DNA from: Enorma phocaeensis
Lineage (GTDB): Bacteria > Actinomycetota > Coriobacteriia > Coriobacteriales > Coriobacteriaceae
Assembly (NCBI RefSeq): GCF_016901575.1
Contig: NZ_JACJKQ010000010.1
Coordinates: 1 to 64,000 of the forward strand
Length of the DNA stretch: 64,000 nt
Reading direction: 5' to 3'
Positions 10,389 to 18,636 of the stretch are shown one piece after another; the first letter of the stretch is position 1, and every line of letters starts with the position of its first letter. The notes under the pieces were generated by a model. The model did not search any database. It was not told the origin of the DNA and worked only from the letters and a program-made list of their open reading frames with translations. The position numbers were made by a program, and so were the translations under genes.

Positions 10389-11320
10389 GCCGGCGCCCCC
10401 TTGAGAAGCTGCTCGGCGCCCTCTACGAGGTCGTCGACGATCTCGAGAGCGGTCTGGCGGCTCGATACCATGCCGGCGATCTGGCCGCACATGAACGATC
10501 CTTCGTCATAGTTGCCGTCTTTGGCGGCCTTGCGCAGGGCGCCGGCGCCCAGCTTGCCCAGCTCCTCTTCGGAGACGCCCTCGTTCTCCAGGCGGGCGTA
10601 GGTGGTGGTGAAGGGGGTCTTGAGGCAGCGCACGGGGTGTCCGTCGCGCCTGCCGGTGACGATGGTGGAGATGTCCTTGGCCTTGAGCACGCGGCTCTTG
10701 TACTCCTCGGAGACCGTGCACTCGTCGGCAACGAGGAAGCGGGTGCCGACCTGGACGCCCTGGGCGCCCAGCATGAGTGCGGCGGCGACGCCGCGGCCGT
10801 CACCGATGCCGCCTGCGGCGATGACAGGAATCTTTACGGCGTCGACTACCTGGGGAACGAGCGCCATGGTGCTCGCCTCGCCCACGTGGCCGCCCGACTC
10901 GCCGCCCTCGGCGACGACGGCGGTGGCGCCGGCGCGCTCGACCAGGCGTGCAAGGCCGACGGACGCGACCACGGGAATCACCTTGATGCCTGCGGCCTCC
11001 CAGGCCTTCATGTACTTGGTGGGGTTGCCGGCGCCGGTGACGACCACGGGGACGTGCTCGTCGATGACCACCTGGGCGACCTCGTCGGCGAACGGGCTCA
11101 TGAGCATCACGTTCACGCCAAAGGGCTTGTCGGTCTTCGAGCGCAGCTCGTGGATCTCGTTGCGCAGCCACTCGGCGTTGGCGTTCATGGCGGCGATGAT
11201 GCCGAGGCCGCCGGCCTCAGAGACCGCCGACGCGAGGCTTGCGTCGGCGATCCAGGCCATGCCACCTTGGAACACGGGCTTCTCGATGCCCAAAATGTCG
11301 CAGATAGCAGTGTGCAGCAT
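10376..11320 (-). CDS. fabK: Enoyl-ACP reductase II, FMN-dependent (FabK)
   Basis: FabK carries out the last reduction of the elongation cycle using FMN and NAD(P)H. The 314-residue TIM barrel belongs to the 2-nitropropane dioxygenase-like family: IEKPVFQGGMAWIA near the start, the AEGGESGGHVG loop, and the phosphate-binding AAGGIGDGRG segment. FabK proteins are intrinsically insensitive to triclosan, unlike FabI, and no fabI is present here. Its position between acpP and fabD matches the FabK order in Firmicutes such as Streptococcus, which separates it from true nitronate monooxygenases. Confidence 0.93.
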   Translation of the reverse strand: MLHTAICDILGIEKPVFQGGMAWIADASLASAVSEAGGLGIIAAMNANAEWLRNEIHELRSKTDKPFGVNVMLMSPFADEVAQVVIDEHVPVVVTGAGNPTKYMKAWEAAGIKVIPVVASVGLARLVERAGATAVVAEGGESGGHVGEASTMALVPQVVDAVKIPVIAAGGIGDGRGVAAALMLGAQGVQVGTRFLVADECTVSEEYKSRVLKAKDISTIVTGRRDGHPVRCLKTPFTTTYARLENEGVSEEELGKLGAGALRKAAKDGNYDEGSFMCGQIAGMVSSRQTALEIVDDLVEGAEQLLKGAPAWVQ

Positions 11321-11321
11321 G

Positions 11322-11558
11322 TTACTTCTCCATCAGAGACTCGACGAGCTCGACGAACTCGCCCACGGTGGCGGGGTTCTGCTCGGTCTCGATCTCGATG
11401 CCGAACTCGTCCTCGCAGGCGATGACGGCCTCGACGGTGGAGAGGCTGTCAAGGCCGGCGTCGGCAAGCTTGGTGTCGAGGGTGAGCTCGACGTCGCCGG
11501 CGCCGCCGTTCTCGCGGATGATGTCGCAGATGCGGTCGAAGGTGGTGGACTCTGCCAT
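11322..11558 (-). CDS. acpP: Acyl carrier protein
   Basis: The 78-residue acidic four-helix protein has the phosphopantetheine attachment site Ser38 in AGLDSLSTVE. It carries all acyl intermediates of the pathway. The stop codon is 1 bp before the fabK start. Upstream is a 123-bp gap before fabH, the longest inside the operon, where a second promoter could sit, although I see no clear hexamers. Confidence 0.95.
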   Translation of the reverse strand: MAESTTFDRICDIIRENGGAGDVELTLDTKLADAGLDSLSTVEAVIACEDEFGIEIETEQNPATVGEFVELVESLMEK

Positions 11559-11681
11559 GATGGTTCTCCTTTACGGGTTATAGCCAGGCGCCGGATGCGC
11601 CGTGGACACGAAGGGTGGTCGGTGTGCAGCCAAGGGTTCCATGAGCGTGGCCGCGAGAGGCACGCTTGGCCGCTGTGGCCG

Positions 11682-12641
11682 TCAGCTCCAGCGAAGGAGG
11701 CAGGCGCCCGTATCGAGGCCGGCTCCAAAGCCGACGATCGCCACGAGGTCGCCCTCTTCGAGGGCCCCTGTGCGCACAAGGTTGTCGAGCGTGAGCGGAA
11801 TGCAGACGCTCGAGATGTTGCCGCAGGTCTCGAGCGTGCGGGCGACTTTTGCGTCATCAAGCTTCAGCCGCGCGACGGCGGCCGAGAGAATGCGCTCGTT
11901 TGCCTGGTGGAACACGAAATGGTCGATGTCTCCAAGCTCGACGCCCGCCTCTGCGCACAGCAGCTTGACGGCGCTGCAGATGGTGGTCACGCCAAACTTG
12001 AACACGCGCTGCCCCTCCATGGAGAGGATGCTTGCGGGACGTTCGCCCTGCTTGAAGGGGGAGCTGCCCGCAATGCCAGGGGCCGCGAGCGCATGCATGT
12101 CGGGCGAGGTCGAGAGGTCCATGGCGAGCAGGCCGTCGTCGGCAGCCTCGAGCACGCATGCCGCGGCGCCGTCGCCGAACAGGACGCAGGTCGCGCGGTC
12201 CGACCAGTCGACGAGTCGTGACATCTCTTCGGCGGCGACCACGAGGACGTGCCTCGCGCGGCCGCGGGCGAACCAGCCCTCGGCGACGTCGAGGGCGAAT
12301 ACGAAGCCCGCGCAAGCTGCCGAAAGGTCGAAGGCCGCGCATTCGGCGCCGATCGACGCCGCGACCGCGCAGGCCTGGCCGGGCATGATGTAGTCAGGGG
12401 TCGTGGTCGAGCACACGATGAGGTCGAGGTCTTCGGCAGCGACGCCAGCTGCCTCGAGGGCACGTCGGCTCGCGGCACAGGCGAGGTCGGTGAGAGACTC
12501 TTCGCTCACGACGCGGCGCTCGCGAATGCCCGTGCGGGTGCGAATCCACTCGTCGCTCGTATCGAGAAACGTCGAGAGCTCGTCGTTGGTCACCACGCGC
12601 TCGGGCAGGGCAGAGCCTGTGCCGACGATACGAAAAGGCAT
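11682..12641 (-). CDS. fabH: 3-oxoacyl-ACP synthase III (FabH)
   Basis: FabH starts fatty acid synthesis by condensing an acyl-CoA primer with malonyl-ACP. The 319-residue protein carries the Cys-His-Asn triad: Cys110 in DLSAACAGF, His in FHQAN and Asn in CGNISS. It is the first gene of the minus-strand fab/acc operon, preceded by a GGAGGGG-type ribosome site (AAAGGAGGGG). Primer preference (acetyl versus branched) cannot be read from these motifs. Confidence 0.96.
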   Translation of the reverse strand: MPFRIVGTGSALPERVVTNDELSTFLDTSDEWIRTRTGIRERRVVSEESLTDLACAASRRALEAAGVAAEDLDLIVCSTTTPDYIMPGQACAVAASIGAECAAFDLSAACAGFVFALDVAEGWFARGRARHVLVVAAEEMSRLVDWSDRATCVLFGDGAAACVLEAADDGLLAMDLSTSPDMHALAAPGIAGSSPFKQGERPASILSMEGQRVFKFGVTTICSAVKLLCAEAGVELGDIDHFVFHQANERILSAAVARLKLDDAKVARTLETCGNISSVCIPLTLDNLVRTGALEEGDLVAIVGFGAGLDTGACLLRWS

Positions 12642-12718
12642 GGTCGCGCCCCTCCTTTCTCCATTCGCCCTGGTGCGGGTGAAGTGTCCCGCAGGGATGG
12701 AATGCTCGTCTCGGTTTC

Positions 12719-12754
12719 CTTATTGACGATAATTCAACAACCGTCAACCGTTGA
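12719..12754 (-). promoter_or_regulatory. Probable fab operon promoter with overlapping inverted-repeat operator
   Basis: Read on the minus strand, a -35 TTGACG (complement of 12742-12747) is followed after 17 bp by AATAAG (complement of 12719-12724), a fair -10. The -35 forms one arm of TTGACG-N13-CGTCAA (12723-12728 with 12742-12747), and a second palindrome, TCAAC-C-GTTGA (12744-12754), overlaps it. Nested symmetry over a promoter fits a repressor site. No FapR, FabT or BirA gene is in the window, so the regulator is unknown. Confidence 0.5.
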
Positions 12755-12874
12755 TACGGTACCAAACGGCTGGCGGGGGTCTGGATGCGAGGGTACAATT
12801 ACGCTGAATCGTCACAGTCGCTTCACAAGTCCGTCCGGCCCGCCGAGCGGTCGCCAAACGACAGGGAGGTCGTC

Positions 12875-13423
12875 ATGGCTTCGATGAATTCGCGCGAGAT
12901 CGCCCGCATCGCCGTGTGCGTGGCGCTGCTCGCCGTCAGCTCCTGGGTGAGCATCCCGTTGGGGCCCGTGCCGTTTACGCTGCAGACCATGGTGCTCGCC
13001 ATGCTGCCCGTGGTGCTCGCCGGGCGGGGCGCGGCATGGGCGGTCGGCGCCTATCTGGTGCTGGGCGGCATCGGGTTTCCGGTGTTTGCCGGGTTCATGG
13101 GCGGCGTCGGCGTACTTTGCGGTCCTACGGGCGGCTATCTCGTCGGCTTCCTGTTCGGCGAGCTTCTGGCTTCGCTGGTGCGCGATGCGCGCGCCCTGCC
13201 CTCCGCGACGCGCCTGCCGCTCGCCCTTGTCGTGCTGCTGTTGACTTCGTATGTGCTGGGCACCGCTTGGTTTGTGCTGTCATCCGGCTCCGATGTGGCG
13301 ACGGCGCTCCTCTTGTGCGTGGTTCCCTTCGCGGTGCCCGACGTGGTCAAGATGGCCTGCGGGGCCGCGCTTGGTCGGGCGGTGCGCCATGCGCTCGCCG
13401 CGTCGCGCGGGGCTGCTGCCTAG
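12875..13423 (+). CDS. bioY: Biotin transporter BioY (S component)
   Basis: BioY is the membrane-embedded biotin-binding subunit of the energy-coupling-factor transporters. The 182-residue protein has about six hydrophobic segments and the family segments VPFTLQTM (residues about 28-35) and a GPTGGYLVGF stretch near residue 85. I start at ATG 12875 with AGGGAGG 5 nt upstream; the in-frame extension from 12785 is hydrophilic and unconserved. It is divergent from the fab/acc operon that encodes the biotinylated AccB, which links vitamin supply to demand. No ecfA or ecfT genes are adjacent, so it would share a general ECF module or act alone. A TACAAT at 12794-12799 is a possible -10. Confidence 0.93.
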   Translation: MASMNSREIARIAVCVALLAVSSWVSIPLGPVPFTLQTMVLAMLPVVLAGRGAAWAVGAYLVLGGIGFPVFAGFMGGVGVLCGPTGGYLVGFLFGELLASLVRDARALPSATRLPLALVVLLLTSYVLGTAWFVLSSGSDVATALLLCVVPFAVPDVVKMACGAALGRAVRHALAASRGAAA

Positions 13424-13434
13424 AGAGTCGTCGA

Positions 13435-13443
13435 TGGTATAAT
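13435..13443 (+). promoter_or_regulatory. Extended -10 promoter of the 13504 gene
   Basis: TG (13435-13436), one base, then TATAAT (13438-13443) is a perfect extended -10 element just after bioY. No convincing -35 is present, as expected for the extended class. It would start RNA about 50 nt before the gene at 13504. Confidence 0.6.
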
Positions 13444-13503
13444 GGCGCGGAGGAGAGAGGGCGAGATGCCGCGCGGCGTCTCGCATCGATAGAGGGGTTT
13501 GCT

Positions 13504-14127
13504 ATGCCGGAAGAATATGAGCTGGAATACAAGGAGTTCGACGCGAAGGCGTTCGTTGCTCGTCTTTCCGACGTGAAGTGGGGCCTCGTCGCGATGGCGG
13601 CCTGCTGCTTCTTCATGGCGTTCTATGTGTTTGTCACGCCTCCCCAGGGTGGAAGGGGGCTGTTCCTCATCACGCCGCTGGGCGGCGCCGAAGGGCTGCT
13701 TTCCGCCGTTCCTTGGTGTGCGATCGTCATGGGGCTTGCCGTGTTTTTCGGGTCGGTCGCGTCCCGCTCGCCCCGCACGCTCGGTTGGGCCGAGCCGGTG
13801 CTTGGCGTCGCCATGCTGTTGGCGGGCCTCTGGGCGCTCAACTTCCCGGTGAGCCTGCCCGCCTTTGCCGTGACGTATGGCGCCATGGGCATCGTCGCCG
13901 CATTCTACCTGCTGCTGGTTGCGCTCGACATGTATGTGCGTGAGGCCGGGCAGTGGCTTGCGGTCCTCGCCGTCGCCGGCGCCACGTGGGTGCTCGCGTT
14001 CATGAGCCTGCTGGGCGTAGCGGGGCTGGACGGCCAGCTGGGCGTCGTCGCCCTCATGCTGTTCGTGGCCGCCTGGGGCTTTGTCTACGGTGCGCTCGAG
14101 CTCACGCAGAAGCCTGCCGAAGCGTAG
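13504..14127 (+). CDS. Six-span membrane protein of unknown function
   Basis: The 207-residue protein starts with an acidic cytoplasmic stretch of about 25 residues, then shows about six hydrophobic segments (for example AACCFFMAFYVFV and ALMLFVAAWGFVYGALEL). The paired-helix pattern resembles HdeD/DUF308-type membrane proteins, but I see no diagnostic residue and do not assign a family. It has its own extended -10 promoter and GAGGGG ribosome site, and a strong terminator follows at 14336, so it is probably a single-gene unit. Function unknown. Confidence 0.75.
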   Translation: MPEEYELEYKEFDAKAFVARLSDVKWGLVAMAACCFFMAFYVFVTPPQGGRGLFLITPLGGAEGLLSAVPWCAIVMGLAVFFGSVASRSPRTLGWAEPVLGVAMLLAGLWALNFPVSLPAFAVTYGAMGIVAAFYLLLVALDMYVREAGQWLAVLAVAGATWVLAFMSLLGVAGLDGQLGVVALMLFVAAWGFVYGALELTQKPAEA

Positions 14128-14177
14128 GACGCGCACGCGACGAAGGCCCGCTTCGTCCCAGGCCTGCGTAAGGAGCC

Positions 14178-14317
14178 CAGTTCGGGCAAGCTTCATCAGC
14201 TCGGAATGGAATCCTAGGCTTGGGACGGACCATAAACCTCGGGAATGAACTTTAGCCTCGGGCATGGGCTTGCCAGCCTGGATGAGGGCCCTCAGGCTCG
14301 GGTACGGCCCATCATAG
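14178..14317. repeat. Degenerate 19-20 bp tandem repeat array, first part
   Basis: The core [T/C]TCGGG or close variants recur at 14181, 14200, 14219, 14238, 14257, about 14278 and 14297, a spacing of 19 bp (20 for the last steps). Copies are diverged (for example CTCGGGAATG, CTCGGGCATG, CTCGGGTACG), so this looks like an old, decaying minisatellite. The unit is not a multiple of three and no protein repeat results. Confidence 0.65.
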
Positions 14318-14335
14318 CCGTCGCCATGCTTGCCA

Positions 14336-14375
14336 GCGGCCGTCGAGAACGAATCTCGGCGGCCGCTTTTGTTTT
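14336..14375 (+). terminator. Rho-independent terminator
   Basis: Arms GCGGCCGTCGAGA (14336-14348) and TCTCGGCGGCCGC (14354-14366) pair over 13 bp with one G-U wobble around a 5-nt loop, followed by TTTTGTTTT. It ends transcription of the 13504 gene and lies between the two halves of the 20-bp repeat array. Confidence 0.85.
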
Positions 14376-14390
14376 GGGTGAATCGTGTGG

Positions 14391-14470
14391 CCTATCTAGG
14401 GATCGCATGGACAAGCTAGGTCTCGTGCGACCGATCCAGGGGCCGCGTGGCCAATCTAGGCATCGCATCT
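14391..14470. repeat. Degenerate 20-bp tandem repeat array, second part
   Basis: Four consecutive 20-bp units begin at 14391, 14411, 14431 and 14451. The shared core is C[T/C]AGG followed by a TCG[C/T]-like word; the first and fourth units share ATCTAGG and ATCGCAT. Weaker copies (GATCCAGAGCGC at about 14502, and AGGTCGC at 14522 and 14546) suggest the array once extended to about 14560. Confidence 0.65.
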
Positions 14471-14578
14471 GACCAGACTCTTGGCGGGAGCGCGTGAGGC
14501 AGATCCAGAGCGCGCGCAAGCAGGTCGCACGGACGGGGTGCAAACAGGTCGCGCGAACACGTCTTGTCGAGACGTGGT

Positions 14579-16234
14579 CTAGTCGTTGCTGTCGCGCAGG
14601 CTGGCGATGAGGGCCTCGGCGCACCGGACGCCGTCCGTCGCGGCGCTCATGATGCCGCCGGCATAGCCCGCGCCTTCGCCGCAGGGAAAGAGCCCCGGAG
14701 TCCCCTCCGCCTGGCAGGTGCGGTCTCGCACCACGGTGACGGGGGAGCTTGAGCGCGTCTCGACGCCCGTGAGCACCGCCTCGGGGTTCGCATATCCGTG
14801 GAGCTTTCGATCGAGGGCGGGGATTCCCGCGCGGAGCGTGTTGACGACATGGCTGGGAAGGGCGCTGTCAATCTCACACCAGGTGACGCCCAAAGGATAG
14901 GTCGGCTCGATGCCGCCGGCTCCCGTGCTGGCGCGACGCTCAAGGAAGTCGCCTACAAGTTGGGCGGGTGCGCGATAGGCGCCTCCGCCCAGTTCGAAGG
15001 CGCGGCGCTCGCAAGCACGTTGCAGCTCGATGGCGGCAAGCGGGTCGTCGCCGGGGAGGTCTTCGGGCGTGACGTTGACCAGCAGGGCGGCGTTGGCGTT
15101 CTCGCCGTCGCGCGCATAGAGGCTTGCTCCGTTGGTGACCACGCCGCCCGGTTCGGACGCGGCGGCGACGACTTGGCCGCCGGGGCACATGCAGAATGAG
15201 AACAGGCTGCGCCCGCCGGGGAGGTGCGCCACGAGCTTGTAGGGGGCGGCGCCGAGTGCGCGGTGGCCTGCCGCCGGACCATACTGGGCTCGGTCGATGT
15301 CCGCTTGCAGGTGCTCGATGCGCACGCCTACGGCGAAGACCTTGCGCCGCAAGGTGACGCCGCGGCGCTGCAGGAGCTCGAAGACGTCGCGTGCGGAGTG
15401 CCCGCAGGCGAGAACGAGCCTGTCGCAGGCGATATGCTCCCTGCCGCCGCCGCTCTCGATGGTCACGCCGGTGATGGCGCCGCGGTCGCCGCCGGAGCGG
15501 CCGATGTCTACAAGGCGCGTACGGTAGCGGACCTCTCCGCCCAGCTCTCGGATGCGTTCGGCTATATGCTCGACTACGTCGGGCAGGATATCCGAGCCGA
15601 CATGCGGCTTGGCGTCCCATAGAATCTCTCGCGGGGCGCCGGCGTCAACAAAGGTCTCAAGGATGAGGCGGTGCGCGGGGTTCTTGGTTCCCGTCGTGAG
15701 CTTGCCGTCGGAAAACGTTCCCGCGCCGCCCAGGCCGAACTGGATATTGCTCTCGGGGTCGAGCTCTGCGGTCGCTATGAAGTGCTCGATGGCCCCCGTC
15801 CTGCGCCGAGCATCGTCTCCACGTTCGATGAGCAGGGGCTTGAGTCCCGCCTCTGCCAGGGCGAGCGTGCAAAACAGGCCCGCGCAGCCCGCGCCCACCA
15901 CCACGGGCCTCAGGATCGGGGGATGGGGTACGACGGCGGGAAAGGAGGGGCGTACGTTCTCGATGATGCGAATGCGGCGCCGCTCGGACGCGGGCGCCCT
16001 CCGCACGACCTCGTGCTCGTCAAGGCGGTCGATGAGCTGCAGACGAATGCTCAGCACAAAATGGACGTTGTCCTTCTTGCGGGCATCGATGGACTTGCGG
16101 TGGAGCTCGATCGAGGCGATCTCATGCGGCAGGCACTTGAAGAGCCGCACCACGTCGCGCAGCCCCACGGCCAGACAGCTGTGTTTGCCCAGGCCTTGGG
16201 CAAGCGTGGCGGGAATGTCGTTGATCTCGATCAC
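14579..16234 (-). CDS. FAD-dependent dehydrogenase of the COG2509 type
   Basis: The 551-residue product has an N-terminal domain of about 100 residues with an RLDEHEVVRRA segment, then a GxGxxG dinucleotide loop VVGAGCAGLF near residue 112, the FGLGGAGTFSDGKL signature of this family, and a C-terminal flavin segment GEGAGYAGGIMSAA. Such proteins are annotated as uncharacterized NAD(P)/FAD oxidoreductases; substrate unknown. I chose GTG 16234 as start because AAAGGA lies 5 nt upstream; an ATG at 16270 is in frame but lacks a ribosome site. It is the last of four minus-strand genes, separated by 216 bp from the next, so it may be transcribed on its own. Confidence 0.85.
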   Translation of the reverse strand: MIEINDIPATLAQGLGKHSCLAVGLRDVVRLFKCLPHEIASIELHRKSIDARKKDNVHFVLSIRLQLIDRLDEHEVVRRAPASERRRIRIIENVRPSFPAVVPHPPILRPVVVGAGCAGLFCTLALAEAGLKPLLIERGDDARRRTGAIEHFIATAELDPESNIQFGLGGAGTFSDGKLTTGTKNPAHRLILETFVDAGAPREILWDAKPHVGSDILPDVVEHIAERIRELGGEVRYRTRLVDIGRSGGDRGAITGVTIESGGGREHIACDRLVLACGHSARDVFELLQRRGVTLRRKVFAVGVRIEHLQADIDRAQYGPAAGHRALGAAPYKLVAHLPGGRSLFSFCMCPGGQVVAAASEPGGVVTNGASLYARDGENANAALLVNVTPEDLPGDDPLAAIELQRACERRAFELGGGAYRAPAQLVGDFLERRASTGAGGIEPTYPLGVTWCEIDSALPSHVVNTLRAGIPALDRKLHGYANPEAVLTGVETRSSSPVTVVRDRTCQAEGTPGLFPCGEGAGYAGGIMSAATDGVRCAEALIASLRDSND

Positions 16235-16450
16235 GGCGATCCTTTCAAGTGCACAGGTCGTGAGGTGCAAGATGGGGTGGGAAACAGCATGCTCCGCCTA
16301 CCTGGCGTAGTCAGGCTGCTGGTGTCCTGGTTGTACCCATTTTGCGGCAGGGTCGCCGCATGTTTTGGCGAAGCCGCCCACAGAACGGGCGAGCGGCAAA
16401 ATAGGCGGGCGGACGGGCGCCGCCGGCAGACTTATTCGGAAGGATGGTCC

Positions 16451-17683
16451 CTACGCCAGCGCTGCCGCCCCCGCACGAAGGCCGGACGCCCATGCCCACG
16501 CAAGGTTGTACCCGCCGCAGTCCGCATCCATGTCGAGCGCCTCGCCGCAGGCGAGGACCTGCGGGGCGAGGTCGGGGCGAACGCGCAGGTCTGGCAGCTC
16601 TACGGCGTCGAAGGGGATGCCTCCGCGGCGTACCTGCGCGGAGCGCTCGTCCGCCGTCCCCTCGACCTGCAGCCTAAGCGAGCGCGCCTTGGCCTGGGAC
16701 AGGACGGACGCGATCGGGCGGGCGAGGAATCCGTCAAACCACGAGGGGCCGCTGTCGGGCCCGGCTCCAAGGGCAAGGCTGCGCTTCGAGAACACGTCGG
16801 AGAGCTCTTGCGGCGTGAGGGGATAAAACGGGTCGATCTCGATGGCGTCGCCCGGGCGTGCGCGGCGCGAGAGGTTGAAAGCGGCGATGCCGGATATGCC
16901 ATAGGGGCGGAAGAGCACCTCGCCGGCTTCGCTCCAGACGCCGGCGCCGCCGCGATAGAGCGTCAGCTTGGCGTCGACGCGCAGGCCGTCGAGTGCCTTG
17001 AGTGCGCCGGGCTGGTCCGGCAGGCTGCAGGAAAGCGGGCACAGGACGGGATGCTCGGCGAGATGGGGAAGGCCGAAGAGCGCCGCCGTCTCGCGCGAGG
17101 TGCCCCCGCAGGCGATGATGACGCTTCGGGCGGCTATGCGGTGCTCGATGCGCTCGGCATCGGCGAGCTCGCGTCGGCGCGCGCGGAGGTTCGCCTTGGC
17201 GTCAGCACCCCGTTTGCCGCGCGGCGTCCGGCGCGGCAGCAGCGCGGCGAGCTCCCAGACGTCTCGGGTGCGGGTCGCCTTCTGTATGTCGCAGCAGGGT
17301 AGGATGCGGGCGCCTTCGCGCTCGCAGGCGCGGAGCAATGCGTCGCGCACCGATTCCGCGCGCTTGCTGAAGGGATACAGACGCCCCTCGACTTCGCAGG
17401 TCACAATGCCCGTCGACAGGAAGAACGCGGCAAGCTCCCGCTCGGGCTCCTCTCCAAAGACCGCCTGCGCGACGTCGGGATGGCGATAACGTTCGGGGTC
17501 GATGCGGGCGTTGGACAGATTGCACCTGCCATTGCCCGTGGCGAGGATGGAGAGGCCCGCCTCGACGTCGCGCTCGAGAACGACGGGGCGTCCTCCGGCG
17601 CGGGCGCAAGAAAGCGCGGCGGCGAGCCCCGAGGCACCGCCGCCGATGATCGCTACGTCATATGTCGTGGAGATGGCTTTCAC
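16451..17683 (-). CDS. HI0933/BaiN-family flavoprotein
   Basis: The 410-residue protein has the dinucleotide loop IIGGGASGLAAA at residues about 12-23, the family hallmark GNGRCNLSN at about 50-58 and a closing flavin segment GGYNLAWAWASGLRAG. The family (YhiN, HI0933) includes BaiN of Clostridium scindens, reported to reduce bile-acid intermediates, but most members have no known substrate. No bai genes are nearby, so a bile-acid role is speculative. The start is GTG, directly abutting the mrp stop, indicating coupling. A basic loop (residues about 155-170) is an insertion relative to the compact family form. Confidence 0.85.
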   Translation of the reverse strand: MKAISTTYDVAIIGGGASGLAAALSCARAGGRPVVLERDVEAGLSILATGNGRCNLSNARIDPERYRHPDVAQAVFGEEPERELAAFFLSTGIVTCEVEGRLYPFSKRAESVRDALLRACEREGARILPCCDIQKATRTRDVWELAALLPRRTPRGKRGADAKANLRARRRELADAERIEHRIAARSVIIACGGTSRETAALFGLPHLAEHPVLCPLSCSLPDQPGALKALDGLRVDAKLTLYRGGAGVWSEAGEVLFRPYGISGIAAFNLSRRARPGDAIEIDPFYPLTPQELSDVFSKRSLALGAGPDSGPSWFDGFLARPIASVLSQAKARSLRLQVEGTADERSAQVRRGGIPFDAVELPDLRVRPDLAPQVLACGEALDMDADCGGYNLAWAWASGLRAGAAALA

Positions 17684-18556
17684 CTATGCCTGGTCCGCTG
17701 CCGCGGCGTCGGGCGCGGGGGAAGAGAAGGCGTCCGGCTCGTCGTGCGGCTCGATCGCCTCGCATGCCGCCAGGGCGTCGGGAAGCAGTCCGGCGGGAAG
17801 CGCGGTCTCGATCTGGCCCGCATCGCAGGCGGCGGCGAGCGCCGGGTCGATGGGAAGCCGGCCGAGCACCTTCACGCCGTAGTTCTCGGCTACCGCCTCG
17901 AGCTTGCTCTGACCAAAGATCTCGATCTTCTTGCCGCAGTCAGGGCAGGTGACATAGCTCATGTTCTCGATGACGCCCAGGATGGGGACGTTCATCTTGT
18001 CCGCCATGTTCACGGCCTTCGCGACGATCATGGATACCAGGTCCTGCGGGCTCGTGACCACGACGATGCCGTCTACCGGCAGCGACTGGAACACCGTGAG
18101 CGCGACGTCGCCCGTGCCCGGAGGCATGTCGACGAGCAGGTAGTCGAGCGGGCCCCACGAGGTGTCGCTCCAGAACTGCTTGATGGCGCCCGCGATCACC
18201 GGGCCGCGCCACAGGACCGGGTCGGTCTCGTTCTCAAGCAGCAGGTTCGACGACATGACCTTGATGCCGCCGGCGGAGACCTCGGGCAGCAGCAGCTTGC
18301 CCAGGCCGCTCGCGCGGCGGCCGCTCATACCGACCATCTTGGGGATGGACGGGCCGGTGATGTCGGCGTCCAGAATGCCGACCGAGTTGCCGCGGCGGGC
18401 GAGCTCGACGGCAAGGGCGCCGGTGACGAAGGACTTGCCGACGCCGCCCTTGCCTGAGAGCACCGCGATGACACGACGTACCTCGGAAAGGGTGTTTTCT
18501 TCGAACTGCTGCGGGGAGGTCTGGCCTCCTGCGGCCTGGGCGTGCTCACATCCCAT
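17684..18556 (-). CDS. mrp: Mrp/NBP35-family P-loop ATPase, Fe-S cluster carrier
   Basis: Mrp proteins bind and transfer iron-sulfur clusters in the cytoplasm. The 290-residue product has the deviant Walker A SGKGGVGKS near residue 34, VDMPPGTGD, and the CPDC pair that holds a bridging 4Fe-4S cluster between two subunits. The N-terminal CEHAQ segment and the acidic Ala/Pro-rich tail (last 20 residues) are variable extensions. It is followed with no gap by the BaiN-like flavoprotein, so cofactor supply to that enzyme is possible, though BaiN-type proteins show no cluster-binding motif. A TACAAT on the minus strand (18609-18614) could be its -10. Confidence 0.92.
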   Translation of the reverse strand: MGCEHAQAAGGQTSPQQFEENTLSEVRRVIAVLSGKGGVGKSFVTGALAVELARRGNSVGILDADITGPSIPKMVGMSGRRASGLGKLLLPEVSAGGIKVMSSNLLLENETDPVLWRGPVIAGAIKQFWSDTSWGPLDYLLVDMPPGTGDVALTVFQSLPVDGIVVVTSPQDLVSMIVAKAVNMADKMNVPILGVIENMSYVTCPDCGKKIEIFGQSKLEAVAENYGVKVLGRLPIDPALAAACDAGQIETALPAGLLPDALAACEAIEPHDEPDAFSSPAPDAAAADQA

Positions 18557-18636
18557 GGCGTGTCCCTTCTATGCCATGCCCCGATGGGGCGGGGTTTGTA
18601 CGGCCCCTATTGTACCCAGAACTCATCCCGGCTTCC

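Noticed and set aside
14178-14470. Possible CRISPR array
   Set aside because: The 19-20 bp units are contiguous and diverged, with no fixed repeat separated by unique spacers and no cas genes nearby.
16451-17683. Bile-acid dehydroxylation operon
   Set aside because: Only a BaiN-family flavoprotein is present; none of baiB, baiCD, baiE, baiF, baiG, baiH or baiI is in the window.
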